Shown here piece by piece: positions 1 through 8,618 of a stretch of 64,000 bases of DNA. The DNA comes from JACOTV01 sp964579395 (GTDB lineage: Bacteria > Patescibacteriota > Microgenomatia > UBA1406 > GWC2-37-13): assembly GCA_964579395.1 (NCBI GenBank), contig CAZOFT010000006.1, positions 27,892 through 91,891 of the forward strand, given 5' to 3'. A program made the translations under genes and the position numbers. A model generated the notes under the pieces. The model did no database searches and had not been told where the DNA came from. It saw only the letters and a list, made by a program, of their open reading frames with translations. Within the stretch, counting starts at the first letter, position 1. Each line of letters begins with the position of its first letter.

Positions 1-22
1 GGGACTCGCATCTTAACTACAC

Positions 23-1066
23 ATGAATACCGCAACACTTATTCTTCAAGATGGAACCCGTCTTGAAGCACGTTCATTTGGTGCCCATAAGCCATTGGTT
101 GGTGAGCTGGTTTTCACAACAGGCATGGTGGGGTATCCGCAAAGTCTGACAGACCCCTCATATCGCGGGCAAATCATGGTTTGCACCTATCCCATAATCG
201 GCAGCTACGGCGTGCCAGATCCTGAAAGCTGGGAGTCAGAGCATATACAAGCCTCTGCTATCATTTGTTCGACATATGTCGATAAGCCATCGTCTGGGTA
301 CAGCACCACGTCGCTTGGGGACTGGCTCAAGGAGCAGGGAGTGCCGGGGCTCGAGATTATCGATACGCGCTTTCTCGCCAAAAAACTGCGGGATGAAGGA
401 GCGCAGCTCGCCAAAATTGTATTTGAACCGGCAGATGAAGAGCTATCCTGGGATGATCCAAACACTCACAACATGGTTGCAGACGTGTCTCCGACTGATG
501 TTACTTACTTGGGGAAAGGTGCAAAAACAGTAGTATTTATTGACTGTGGTGCAAAGCGCCAGATCCTGCACAATTTTGTAAAACGTGGTGTACGTGTAGT
601 TCGTGTGCCATGGAATTTTGACATATTTTCACTTCCCGACACGATAGACGGCGTCTTTGTATCAAACGGTCCGGGCGACCCAAAGATGGTGCCGGAGACA
701 ATCGAAACCATCAAAAAAGTCCTGAAAAAGAAGTTGCCGCTATTTGGTATTTGTCTGGGAAATCAGCTTATTGCGCTTGCTGCAGGGGGAGACACCTACA
801 AACTCAAGTTCGGTCACCGCGCGCAAAATCAACCGTGTGTGTTGGAGGGAACCAAGCGATGTTATATGACGACACAAAATCATGGATTTGCGGTAGGTAC
901 TATTCCCAAAGGGTTTTCACAATGGTTTGTGAATGCAAACGACCATACGTGTGAGGGAATTATTCACAATGTATTGCCGGTATCGTCTGTACAGTTTCAC
1001 CCGGAGTCGACACCAGGACCTGAGGATACCACATGGTTATTTGACGAATTCATTGCAAAGTTGTAA
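23..1066 (+). CDS. carA: Carbamoyl-phosphate synthase small subunit
   Basis: Glutamine amidotransferase subunit that hydrolyses glutamine and channels ammonia to CarB for carbamoyl phosphate, the entry to pyrimidine and arginine synthesis. The N-terminal CarA domain (about residues 1-160) is followed by a class I GATase with nucleophile Cys244 in GICLGNQ and the His326/Glu328 pair in QFHPE. At 347 residues it is slightly shorter than typical CarA (about 360-380). It lies 9 bp upstream of carB, with pyrF downstream on the same strand, so this looks like a pyrimidine operon. The ATG at 23 follows only 22 bases of window, so its promoter is not visible. Confidence 0.96.
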   Translation: MNTATLILQDGTRLEARSFGAHKPLVGELVFTTGMVGYPQSLTDPSYRGQIMVCTYPIIGSYGVPDPESWESEHIQASAIICSTYVDKPSSGYSTTSLGDWLKEQGVPGLEIIDTRFLAKKLRDEGAQLAKIVFEPADEELSWDDPNTHNMVADVSPTDVTYLGKGAKTVVFIDCGAKRQILHNFVKRGVRVVRVPWNFDIFSLPDTIDGVFVSNGPGDPKMVPETIETIKKVLKKKLPLFGICLGNQLIALAAGGDTYKLKFGHRAQNQPCVLEGTKRCYMTTQNHGFAVGTIPKGFSQWFVNANDHTCEGIIHNVLPVSSVQFHPESTPGPEDTTWLFDEFIAKL

Positions 1067-1075
1067 CGACACCCT

Positions 1076-4000
1076 ATGAAAATATTACTTCTCGGATCAG
1101 GCGCTCTCAAAATCGGCCAAGCCGGTGAGTTTGATTATTCTGGCTCACAAGCATTAAAGGCATTTAAAGAAGATGGTCATGAAGTGGTGCTTATCAACCC
1201 AAACATCGCAACGATTCAAACTTCGGGAAAGCTGGCACATGTCAAAGTCGCTGATAAGATTTATTTTCTGCCGGTCAATCCGCACTTTGTTGAGCAGGTA
1301 ATCAAGAAAGAAAAAGTTGATGTTGTCGCTATCTCGTTTGGCGGCCAAACTGCTTTAAACACAGCGCTTGAGCTGGATAAAAACGGCGTATTCGATAAGT
1401 ATGGCGTGAAAGTGCTGGGTACATCTGTAGAATCCATTCGTGTCGCTGAAGACCGTGATTTGTTTGCGAAACACTTGCATAAAATCGGGATCAACACGCC
1501 GCCGAGTCAGGCATGCTCCAATTGGGAACAGGCGCAAAAAGCAGTGAAAAAGATCGGCTATCCGGTCATGGTTCGTGCGGCGTATGCATTGGGTGGCCAA
1601 AAGTCCGGTGTTGCGCATAATCCCGAACAGTTTGAAGAGATTGTAAAAGGTGCCTTTGCCTTTGCACCGCAAGTACTGGTTGAAAAGTATCTGCACCACT
1701 GGAAAGAGATTGAATACGAGATTGTTCGCGACGATCAGGATAACTGTATTGCTGTGTGTAATATGGAGAATTTTGATCCGTTGGGTGTACATACCGGAGA
1801 CTCGATTGTGATAGCACCGAGTCAAACACTCACAAATGATGAGTACCAACATCTGCGTACGATCTCCATCGATCTGGTGCGCAGTCTGAATATCGTCGGT
1901 GAGTGTAATGTGCAGTTTGCCCTGAATCCTGTGCCGCTTCCTCCGAAACAAGATGCGGGTGGGTTTATTGATCCGAAGTCCACGATTGACTATCAAGTAA
2001 TTGAACTGAATCCACGGCTATCGCGTTCATCTGCCTTGGCCTCTAAGGCAACCGGGTATCCGTTGGCCTATATTGCTGCAAAGCTCATATTGGGCAAGTC
2101 GCTTGTTGATGTGCAAAATCAGGTGACGAAAGTGACACAGGCCTGTTTTGAGCCGGCACTCGATTATTTGGTGGTGAAAATTCCCCGGTGGGATTTGTCA
2201 AAATTTCGCGGCGTAGATGATTCGCTGGGTTCAAGTATGAAGTCAGTCGGCGAAGTGATGGCGATCGGGCGCCGGTTTGATGAGACGCTTCAGAAGGCAA
2301 TTCGCATGCTTGAGATTGGCGAAGACGGTCTAAGCGGTGAGCGCTTGTCTGATCGCAGTGACCGCGAGCTGAAAAAATATCTTACGCATCCGACACCGCT
2401 TCGCCTGTTTGCCATAGTTGAGGCGATGCGTCGCGGGATGAGTGTATCTGAAGTGCACAAACTCACCGGTATCGATGAGTGGTTTCTCGATCCTATTTGG
2501 GAAACAATTGAGTGTGAGCGTAGTGTTGCAAAGCGGAAACTGAGCTCGTATGACAAGTCGTCGCTTCACGATGTAAAACGTCGGGGAGTGTCAGATACGC
2601 GAATTGCAAGCCTAACTAAAACAAAAGAGCATGAGGTGCGAAAGTTCCGTAAGTCACTGGGAGTGGTGCCGAGTGTGTTTCAAATTGACACTCTGGCAGG
2701 CGAGTTTCCAGCACAAACCAATTATCTGTATCTGACATATAATGGGTTTCATTACGATGTTGAACCGCTGGGGCGAAAAGGGGTAATTCTGTTGGGTTCA
2801 GGACCGTATCGCATCGGATCTTCAGTCGAGTTTGACTGGACGTGTGTGCAGACTGCCTTGGCGCTCACTACCTACAAACGAAAATCAATCATCATCAACT
2901 GTAACCCTGAGACTGTCTCGACTGATTATGATATGTCTGAGCGTCTGTACTTTGAGCAACTCACCTTTGAACGTATTGCAGATATTTATGAATTTGAAAA
3001 CCCGGAAGGGGTAATTGTGGCAGTCGGCGGACAAGCACCGCACAACGTGGTCGCCAAGCTTGACGCGTATGACATCCCGATATTAGGAACTCAAGCAGAA
3101 GACATTGACCGTGCAGAGGATCGCAGTAAGTTTTCTGATTTATGTGACAAGCTTGATATCAAACAACCCGCGTGGATAAAAGTGGATACCATTTCTCGCG
3201 CAAAAGACTTTGCTCGCCGTGTAGGGTATCCGGTGTTGATTCGCCCATCATATGTGTTGTCAGGTGCCGCCATGCGCGTATGTACCAACGATCGCGACTT
3301 GGAGGAATTCATCAAAAAAGCGACTGACATCAGTCAAGATTATCCGGTCACTATATCCAAATATATTTTGGAAGGGAAAGAGATTGAGCTTGACGGTGTG
3401 GCCCAAGACGGAAAGATAATTACCCATGCAATGAGTGAGCATGTTGAGAATGCAGGCGTGCACTCGGGTGACGCGACAATCATGTTTCCGCCGCAACGCG
3501 TTTACATGCGTACGGAAAAGAATGCGATGGAAGTAGCGGAAAAACTGTGTAAAGAGCTTCATATTACCGGACCTTTCAACATTCAGTTTATTGCGATCAA
3601 AAATGAAATCTGGGTGATCGAGATGAATGTGCGGGCTTCGCGCACCTTCCCGTTTATTTCAAAAGGCGCGCGTGTCAACTTTGCCCGCCGTATTGCAGAT
3701 GCGATATATCGTAAAGCGGAGCCGATAGAAGCCGAGTATCCGAATTATGTACTCATCAAAGTACCGCAGTTTTCATTTGCGCGACTGAAAGGAGCGGATC
3801 CAGTGCTTTCTGTAGAGATGGCGTCAACTGGTGAAGCTGCGTGTTTTGGGGAGGATGTAGAAGAGGCATACAGTAAGGCAGTCATGAGTGTCGGTGGTCG
3901 CATTCCTCCCAAAAAAGGCATCTTTATATCACTGTCGGGCCTCGGGAACCGTATGCGTTTTTTCACCAGTCTGGTGCGCCTCAAACAAACCGGACTCCCG

Positions 4001-4315
4001 ATCTATGCAACTGAATCAACTCATAAGTTTTTGACCGAAAACGGTATTCAGGCGCACATGCTGTATAAACTGCAGGATAAAAAAACACCTAATGCGATTA
4101 CATTGTTTGAAAGCGGCAATGTCGATCTGGCCATTAATATCACCGACATCAATACGCAAAAGGATGTGGAAGATGGTGCCAGAATACGCCGCGGCGCAGT
4201 CGACAACAATGTGTCCTTGATCACCAACATCATTCAAGCATGGCAATATATCCGCGCATTGCACGATAAGAAGCTGGAAGATTTGCAGATTAAGTCGTGG
4301 GACGAGTATCGCTAG
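1076..4315 (+). CDS. carB: Carbamoyl-phosphate synthase large subunit
   Basis: ATP-dependent large subunit that makes carbamoyl phosphate from bicarbonate, ammonia and two ATP. The 1079 residues match the usual full length. The two homologous ATP-grasp halves each open with a glycine-rich segment (LLGSGALKIGQAGEFDYSG near residue 5 and LLGSGPYRIGSSVEFDWT near residue 565). They are separated by the oligomerisation domain and followed by an MGS-like allosteric domain (from about residue 940). The first half has ALKIGQAGEFDYSGSQA, as in canonical CarB. It directly follows carA. Confidence 0.97.
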   Translation: MKILLLGSGALKIGQAGEFDYSGSQALKAFKEDGHEVVLINPNIATIQTSGKLAHVKVADKIYFLPVNPHFVEQVIKKEKVDVVAISFGGQTALNTALELDKNGVFDKYGVKVLGTSVESIRVAEDRDLFAKHLHKIGINTPPSQACSNWEQAQKAVKKIGYPVMVRAAYALGGQKSGVAHNPEQFEEIVKGAFAFAPQVLVEKYLHHWKEIEYEIVRDDQDNCIAVCNMENFDPLGVHTGDSIVIAPSQTLTNDEYQHLRTISIDLVRSLNIVGECNVQFALNPVPLPPKQDAGGFIDPKSTIDYQVIELNPRLSRSSALASKATGYPLAYIAAKLILGKSLVDVQNQVTKVTQACFEPALDYLVVKIPRWDLSKFRGVDDSLGSSMKSVGEVMAIGRRFDETLQKAIRMLEIGEDGLSGERLSDRSDRELKKYLTHPTPLRLFAIVEAMRRGMSVSEVHKLTGIDEWFLDPIWETIECERSVAKRKLSSYDKSSLHDVKRRGVSDTRIASLTKTKEHEVRKFRKSLGVVPSVFQIDTLAGEFPAQTNYLYLTYNGFHYDVEPLGRKGVILLGSGPYRIGSSVEFDWTCVQTALALTTYKRKSIIINCNPETVSTDYDMSERLYFEQLTFERIADIYEFENPEGVIVAVGGQAPHNVVAKLDAYDIPILGTQAEDIDRAEDRSKFSDLCDKLDIKQPAWIKVDTISRAKDFARRVGYPVLIRPSYVLSGAAMRVCTNDRDLEEFIKKATDISQDYPVTISKYILEGKEIELDGVAQDGKIITHAMSEHVENAGVHSGDATIMFPPQRVYMRTEKNAMEVAEKLCKELHITGPFNIQFIAIKNEIWVIEMNVRASRTFPFISKGARVNFARRIADAIYRKAEPIEAEYPNYVLIKVPQFSFARLKGADPVLSVEMASTGEAACFGEDVEEAYSKAVMSVGGRIPPKKGIFISLSGLGNRMRFFTSLVRLKQTGLPIYATESTHKFLTENGIQAHMLYKLQDKKTPNAITLFESGNVDLAINITDINTQKDVEDGARIRRGAVDNNVSLITNIIQAWQYIRALHDKKLEDLQIKSWDEYR

Positions 4316-4375
4316 TGTCGTCGTTGACGGGTGAGCGGGTTGGTAAGTTTCAGGTTGAGAAAATCAAGTATAGAT

Positions 4376-5212
4376 ATGGCAGATTCATTTGCACTACGAC
4401 TTCAAAACGCCGTTTTGGCAGCTGATTCTTTAGTCTGTGTCGGGCTCGATCCGGATCTGGCAAAACTGCCGTCTTCACTGCAGAAGTCTCCCGAATCACT
4501 CTTTCTGTTTAATAAAGCAATTATTGACGCAACTCATGATCTGGTGTGCGCCTACAAACCAAACAGCGCATTTTATGAAGCTTACGGCGCAGTAGGTATT
4601 GAGGAGCTCAAAAAAACCTGTGACTACCTTCATGAAAACTATCCCGGCACCCCGATCATTCTCGATGCCAAACGTGGCGATATCGGCAACACAAATCGTG
4701 GCTATGCCCAATTTGCCTACGAGTACTTAGGTGTCGATACGCTCACAGTTCACCCGTACCAGGGAATTGGGGCGCTCTCTGCGTTTACCGAGCACGAAGG
4801 GCGCGGGATTATCGTGTTGTGTCATATGTCAAATCCTGAGGCAAAAGAATTTCAGGAACTGGAATCTGTGGGAAAACCAATCTACATGCATGTAGCGGAA
4901 GCGTGTGTAGCGCTGCATGCTAAAAATCCTAATATTGCGATGGTGGTTGGAGCTACATATCCACAGGAACTGAAAGAATTGCGCCTGGAAATAGGCGACA
5001 TGAATCTGCTGATTCCGGGTATCGGTGCCCAAGGAGGGTCGGTCAAAGACGTTGTTGAAAACGGTATAAACAGCATGGGCGCAGGACTCATCATCAGTGC
5101 TTCACGCAGTGTGCTCTATGCATCAGGCGGCGATGATTTTGCAGAGGCTGCACGTGCCGAAGCAAAAAAACTGCGCGATGAGATCAATCACTATCGCCCG
5201 TCACAAGCCTAA
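4376..5212 (+). CDS. pyrF: Orotidine 5'-phosphate decarboxylase (type 2)
   Basis: Converts OMP to UMP, the last step of de novo UMP synthesis. With the ATG at 4376 the product is 278 residues, the length of the type 2 family. It starts MADSFALRLQ, and the catalytic Lys99 lies in LDAKRGDIGNT. A GTG at 4331 would add 15 residues (SGLVSFRLRKSS...) that do not resemble the family, so I chose the internal ATG. It lies 60 bp after carB on the same strand. Its 3' end overlaps the convergent HD-domain gene by 12 bp. Confidence 0.94.
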   Translation: MADSFALRLQNAVLAADSLVCVGLDPDLAKLPSSLQKSPESLFLFNKAIIDATHDLVCAYKPNSAFYEAYGAVGIEELKKTCDYLHENYPGTPIILDAKRGDIGNTNRGYAQFAYEYLGVDTLTVHPYQGIGALSAFTEHEGRGIIVLCHMSNPEAKEFQELESVGKPIYMHVAEACVALHAKNPNIAMVVGATYPQELKELRLEIGDMNLLIPGIGAQGGSVKDVVENGINSMGAGLIISASRSVLYASGGDDFAEAARAEAKKLRDEINHYRPSQA

Positions 5213-5773
5213 GGAATCTGCCGCATCCTGCATGGCGCTAAGGGTGATCTGCACAAACTCTTCAAGGGGAATGCCGAGTTTTTCGTCACACAGCTGAATC
5301 TGCTCACGGTGAACGCCTGCTGCAAATCGAATCTGCGGAAACCGTTTGAGAATCGACTTCACTGTAACCTGCGCCACTTTTTTGTCAGGCATTATGAGTG
5401 CGCAGGCCGTGATAAACCCGGTCAACTCATCGCAGCAATACAGCGCCCACTCGCGGTCATTTATGGGCTCCGGCTCGCCGACGTTTTTGTAGTTGTGCGA
5501 CAAAATCAATCGCTTCAGCTCTTCATTGTCGCCGCCCACCGCATCAATCCACTCACATGTTTTTCGGGTGTGTTGGGAAATGTCTTCGCGGGTCGCGTCC
5601 CAGTCCATGTCGTGCAAGAGTCCGCCGATGCCCCAGAGTTCTTCTTCGTCTTCATGGTTCAATCGTTTGGCAAGTGCGCGCATCGTGGCTTCGACAGCCA
5701 AGCAGTGTTTGACCAACCCCGGGTGGGGAAGTTTTTCAACAAGCAGACTGTATGCAGCGTCGCGCGTCATCAT
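5201..5773 (-). CDS. HD-domain hydrolase
   Basis: A 190-residue protein of the HD/HDIG metal-dependent phosphohydrolase superfamily. The metal-ligand set is visible as His23 (VKHCLAVE), His54-Asp55 (LLHDMDWD) and Asp115 (CCDELTGF). The DELTGF segment is common in small predicted HD hydrolases linked to tRNA or nucleotide metabolism; the substrate cannot be read from sequence. It starts 4 bp inside the end of lysS on the same strand, so it is probably the distal gene of the T-box-controlled lysS transcript. Confidence 0.85.
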   Translation of the reverse strand: MMTRDAAYSLLVEKLPHPGLVKHCLAVEATMRALAKRLNHEDEEELWGIGGLLHDMDWDATREDISQHTRKTCEWIDAVGGDNEELKRLILSHNYKNVGEPEPINDREWALYCCDELTGFITACALIMPDKKVAQVTVKSILKRFPQIRFAAGVHREQIQLCDEKLGIPLEEFVQITLSAMQDAADSLGL

Positions 5774-7362
5774 TGACTCGCCTTTTGTAAACGACTAATG
5801 ACCGGGCCAATACCGAATTCCAGGATTAAGTCAGCTGCCTTCGGTCCTGACGGCTTGCCGATGAGTACTTGATAGAGTGCAGAAAAGACTTCTCGTGCTT
5901 TGAGATCATGTGCTTTCATGCTTGAAAACACAGCATTTTGAATCGCCTCACGATCATCAGCGCTTCGTCCTTCAAGCTGAGTGGCAAGCTCCCTGAGAAA
6001 GAGTTTTTGATTGTCACTGAGTACAACATCTGCAGAAACTGCTTCGATCATTTCGTATGTCGGCTCTTCTCCCTGGATGTTTTTCAGATAGGCCTGGGCA
6101 TACACAGTACGTTCTTCTAGCAGCTCTTTTTCCGCGTCTGTTAGCGGTGCGCCTTTTTGCTGCTCAAACGTTGCGAGCATGTCACTACGGCTTTTGATCA
6201 TGTTTACGATGGTTCGAAAGCGTGGGGTGAATACGCGCGCATCAGGGAAGGGTCGTACTTGCGAAAGCTCGGCAATGCGCGCCCAATCGCGCTTCACTTC
6301 ATCTTGCTTGGATTCACCAAGCAGATTCTCCTGACGATCATAATACGCACTGAGGCAGCGATCATAGTCATCAAACAGATCCAGTAATGTGTCACCGGCC
6401 GGATTAAAGTCCAGATGGCGTTCCATGGGAGTGCGTACCAGCAAAAAGCGCAATAGCTCCGGAGGAAGTTGTTCTGACACTTCTTTTGCTGATGAGCCGA
6501 TACCTTTGGATGAAGACATCTTGCGGCCGCCGATTGTGAACCATTCGTAGCCTTGCGCATACGGAGGATCGTAGTCAAATACTTCCTTTGCGATGCGTGA
6601 GCTCACGTCGTAGGAGCCGCCTTCTGACATATGGTCTTTACCTGACCATTCGACTGTGATGCCGATCACGGCCCAATATGCCGGCCAGTCGACCTTCCAG
6701 TGCAGCTTTGCCCGCCCGTCAAACGGTGATATCTCACCTTCGTGTCCGCACGAAGGCGCCCACTTGGTATTTTGATCGCAACGGTATTTGATATTTGTGC
6801 TGTCCCATGTGTAGGCATAGGTGGTGCCCATTTTACCGCACTGTTCGCAAATGGGTTGGATGGGAAGCCAATCAGGGTTGCGCTTGGATTTAGACTCTTC
6901 GTCATAGATGCGGCGCACGCGGTCAGCCCGATCAAGAGCCATACGAATGACATCGTTCATCCGTCCGCTGAAGTACAGTTCTGATGACCAAATAATCTGG
7001 GGGTGACAGTTAATGGATTCAAATGCGGTGATAAATTCTTTAGCAAAATACTGCGCATAATTATCATATCCGGGTTCAGGCGAAGGGATCTGACACAGTG
7101 GTTTGCCGCTGTGACCCTGCCACTCATCACCCTCCAGGTAAGATGGAATTGCGTCCATTTGATCTAAATCATTAAACACATAGCTGCTTGTTACATTAAC
7201 TCCTTCATCAAGGAGCGCTTTATACAGCAGGTCATGGATCACTACGCCGCGAAGAGCGCCGACATGGATACGCCCGGAAGGGGTCTTCATATCATCAACC
7301 CATGCGGAATTGCGGGCTGCATTTTTTGTAATGTGTTTGGCGTGGCGGTCTACCCAGATCAT
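5770..7362 (-). CDS. lysS: Class I lysyl-tRNA synthetase
   Basis: Charges tRNA-Lys. This is the class I (archaeal-type, LysK) enzyme, unrelated to the usual bacterial class II LysRS. With the ATG at 7362 the product is 530 residues. It has the HIGH-equivalent HVGA (33-36) in SGRIHVGALRG, a zinc-ribbon-like Cys set (172, 175, 195, 205) and KMSSS (281-285). A GTG at 7419 is in frame, but it lies inside the conserved T-box sequence and adds an unrelated hydrophobic leader, so I rejected it. The family start MIWVDRHAKHI fits the ATG. A T-box leader precedes it and the HD hydrolase gene follows. Confidence 0.95.
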   Translation of the reverse strand: MIWVDRHAKHITKNAARNSAWVDDMKTPSGRIHVGALRGVVIHDLLYKALLDEGVNVTSSYVFNDLDQMDAIPSYLEGDEWQGHSGKPLCQIPSPEPGYDNYAQYFAKEFITAFESINCHPQIIWSSELYFSGRMNDVIRMALDRADRVRRIYDEESKSKRNPDWLPIQPICEQCGKMGTTYAYTWDSTNIKYRCDQNTKWAPSCGHEGEISPFDGRAKLHWKVDWPAYWAVIGITVEWSGKDHMSEGGSYDVSSRIAKEVFDYDPPYAQGYEWFTIGGRKMSSSKGIGSSAKEVSEQLPPELLRFLLVRTPMERHLDFNPAGDTLLDLFDDYDRCLSAYYDRQENLLGESKQDEVKRDWARIAELSQVRPFPDARVFTPRFRTIVNMIKSRSDMLATFEQQKGAPLTDAEKELLEERTVYAQAYLKNIQGEEPTYEMIEAVSADVVLSDNQKLFLRELATQLEGRSADDREAIQNAVFSSMKAHDLKAREVFSALYQVLIGKPSGPKAADLILEFGIGPVISRLQKASQ

Positions 7363-7657
7363 AGGAAACAATATAATTATAATGTGTTTCCAAGGACGAA
7401 GTGTGTGTCGTGGTACCACCTTGGTTTATCTGATTTTGGATCAGATCTCTACAGTTTGAGTACTGCTTGGAAGTGATGACGGACTTCAATGCCGTCGGAT
7501 TCTACTGAGGCGTATGCCCGTTCTTTCCGCCGCGTGTTTTTTCAAACAAGCGCACGTCTTGCTCGTTGCAATAGGATCAAACCAGAAGTTTTCAGCCTGT
7601 GACTTCTTTCTCTTTTGAGCTTGATATGAATTGCGAGGTCGTACACATTCGCGTTTG
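7363..7657 (-). promoter_or_regulatory. T-box riboswitch leader of lysS
   Basis: The roughly 295-nt leader has the order of a T-box RNA on the minus strand. A lower stem pairs 7650-7656 with 7544-7552. An upper Stem I pairs 7617-7620 with 7561-7564 and has an inner hairpin (7602-7607 with 7584-7589) with AGAGA- and GGCTG-like conserved pieces. Candidate Lys specifier AAG is at 7558-7560, followed by A. A perfect 7-bp hairpin lies at 7428-7446. The diagnostic T-box AAGGTGGTACCACG is at 7409-7422, inside a CCAAGG/CCTTGG helix (7419-7424 with 7390-7395) whose UGGU would pair with the tRNA acceptor end. No U-run follows. Instead a GGAAAC/GTTTCC hairpin (7386-7391 with 7364-7369) abuts the start codon, suggesting translational rather than terminator control. 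Confidence 0.8.
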
Positions 7658-7664
7658 TATTGTT

Positions 7665-7693
7665 ATTATAGGCCGAGACATTTGCAAAGTCAA
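7665..7693 (-). promoter_or_regulatory. lysS promoter
   Basis: On the minus strand, -35 TTGACT (7688-7693) and -10 TATAAT (7665-7670) are separated by exactly 17 bp. The predicted start near 7658 lies just before the first paired base of T-box Stem I, which supports both calls. Confidence 0.8.
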
Positions 7694-7703
7694 GACGCTC
7701 GGC

Positions 7704-7937
7704 TTATTGAGATTGTTGTTTCTCTGCCTGCACACCATAGAGGTGGGTGAGTTGGCTGGTGCGCGGCGCCTGTTGCCAACGTGTATGTTGTGGGGGAGGA
7801 AGCGGTTTATGACTGCGGGACGGTCGGTGTGATGGATTGGTAAGTATGAGCTTGGAAAGCAGGCCGATACAAAGTTCAGGAGGAATCGGTGGTGTGACAT
7901 CTGCAACTTCTACGGGGACGGTTCTTCGCTCGGGCAT
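7704..7937 (-). CDS. Possible small proline-rich protein downstream of greA
   Basis: A 77-residue reading frame that begins 12 bp after the greA stop and ends just before the lysS -35 box. It is rich in Pro, Arg and Ser and has no domain I recognise. A short TAGG lies 9 bp before the ATG. The snug fit between greA and the lysS promoter is the only positive sign; it may be a chance frame in an otherwise featureless 250-bp spacer. Confidence 0.25.
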   Translation of the reverse strand: MPERRTVPVEVADVTPPIPPELCIGLLSKLILTNPSHRPSRSHKPLPPPQHTRWQQAPRTSQLTHLYGVQAEKQQSQ

Positions 7938-7949
7938 GAAAGAAGCCTA

Positions 7950-8405
7950 TCAGGAAATCGAGAGAATCTCAAATGTCAGTGTACCTGCCGGCACTTCAAC
8001 AGATACGGTGTCGCCGACTGTTTTGCCCATGAGTCCGGCACCGATCGGAGAAGTCGAAGATAGCTTTTTTGCCATAGGATCTGCTTCAAACTCACCGACC
8101 ATCTCGTACGTTTCTTCTTGACCCTCACGCTTGACGGTGACTGATTTGCCCAGTGCTACCATGTCGTCGCTGGCAGACTCTTCAACCACAGTGGCTTGTT
8201 TGAGAATTTCTTCAATTTCGCGGCGGCGGCCATCGGCAAACCCAAGCTCTTCCTTGGCGGCGTGATATTCGCTGTTTTCTGAAAGGTCACCCATCGCGCG
8301 GGCGCGAGCCAGGCGATCTTTGGCATGGGGAAGCTTCTCATCGACGATCTCTTTGAGTTCTTCTTGCAGTTGTTTGTATCCTTTGGGTGTTAGTTGAATT
8401 GCCAT
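7950..8405 (-). CDS. greA: Transcription elongation factor GreA
   Basis: Rescues backtracked RNA polymerase by stimulating transcript cleavage through the secondary channel. The 151 residues show the N-terminal coiled coil with the acidic tip signature DLSENSEYHAAKE (about 40-52) and the C-terminal FKBP-like domain with SPIGAGLMGKTVGD. This is the usual length and architecture. It is transcribed from its own promoter at 8463-8491 through a leader containing a terminator-like hairpin. Confidence 0.96.
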   Translation of the reverse strand: MAIQLTPKGYKQLQEELKEIVDEKLPHAKDRLARARAMGDLSENSEYHAAKEELGFADGRRREIEEILKQATVVEESASDDMVALGKSVTVKREGQEETYEMVGEFEADPMAKKLSSTSPIGAGLMGKTVGDTVSVEVPAGTLTFEILSIS

Positions 8406-8420
8406 TTTGGGTAAACATGC

Positions 8421-8450
8421 AAAAACCCCTACACCTTGAGATATAGGGGT
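8421..8450 (-). terminator. Terminator-like hairpin in the greA leader
   Basis: On the minus strand ACCCCTATA pairs with TGTAGGGGT (9 bp, one G-U, 8-nt loop) and runs directly into a U-tract (TTTTT, as A's at 8421-8425). It sits only about 6 nt after the predicted transcription start and 15 nt before the greA ATG. No other minus-strand gene reads into it, so it is either a leader attenuator or a terminator for a very short leader RNA. Confidence 0.7.
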
Positions 8451-8462
8451 CTAACTGCTACA

Positions 8463-8491
8463 ATAATACACAACCAATTGGCGAAAGTCAA
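8463..8491 (-). promoter_or_regulatory. greA promoter
   Basis: Minus-strand -35 TTGACT (8486-8491), 17-bp spacer, -10 TATTAT (8463-8468). The predicted start is near 8456, immediately upstream of the leader hairpin. It has the same -35 hexamer and spacing as the lysS promoter. Confidence 0.75.
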
Positions 8492-8545
8492 AGTTTCGCT
8501 GGCTTTTGTGGGTGTGAGCACTTCTTCATCCCGCAATACTCAATT

Positions 8546-8618
8546 GGCCCCATCGTCTAGAGGCCTAGGACGGCAGGTTCTCATCCTGCAAACCGGGGTT
8601 CGAATCCCCGTGGGGTCA
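8546..8618 (+). tRNA. tRNA-Glu (CTC)
   Basis: A 73-nt cloverleaf. The acceptor GGCCCCA pairs with TGGGGTC (one G-U) with discriminator A. The anticodon arm is GCAGG-TTCTCAT-CCTGC, giving anticodon CTC (Glu, GAG codons). The T arm is GGGGTTCGAATCCCC. The 3' CCA is not encoded (the next bases are CAG). The tail of the adjacent serine recombinase gene runs antisense through its 3' half, and a candidate attachment core lies in the anticodon stem (8583-8592). Confidence 0.95.

Noticed and set aside
7363..7419. Extended lysS start at the GTG at 7419
   Set aside because: The extra 19 codons translate the T-box and its helix, and the family start MIWVDRHAKHI matches the ATG at 7362.
7837..8121. Rightward open frame over the end of greA
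   Set aside because: It is antisense to greA, whose product is unmistakable.
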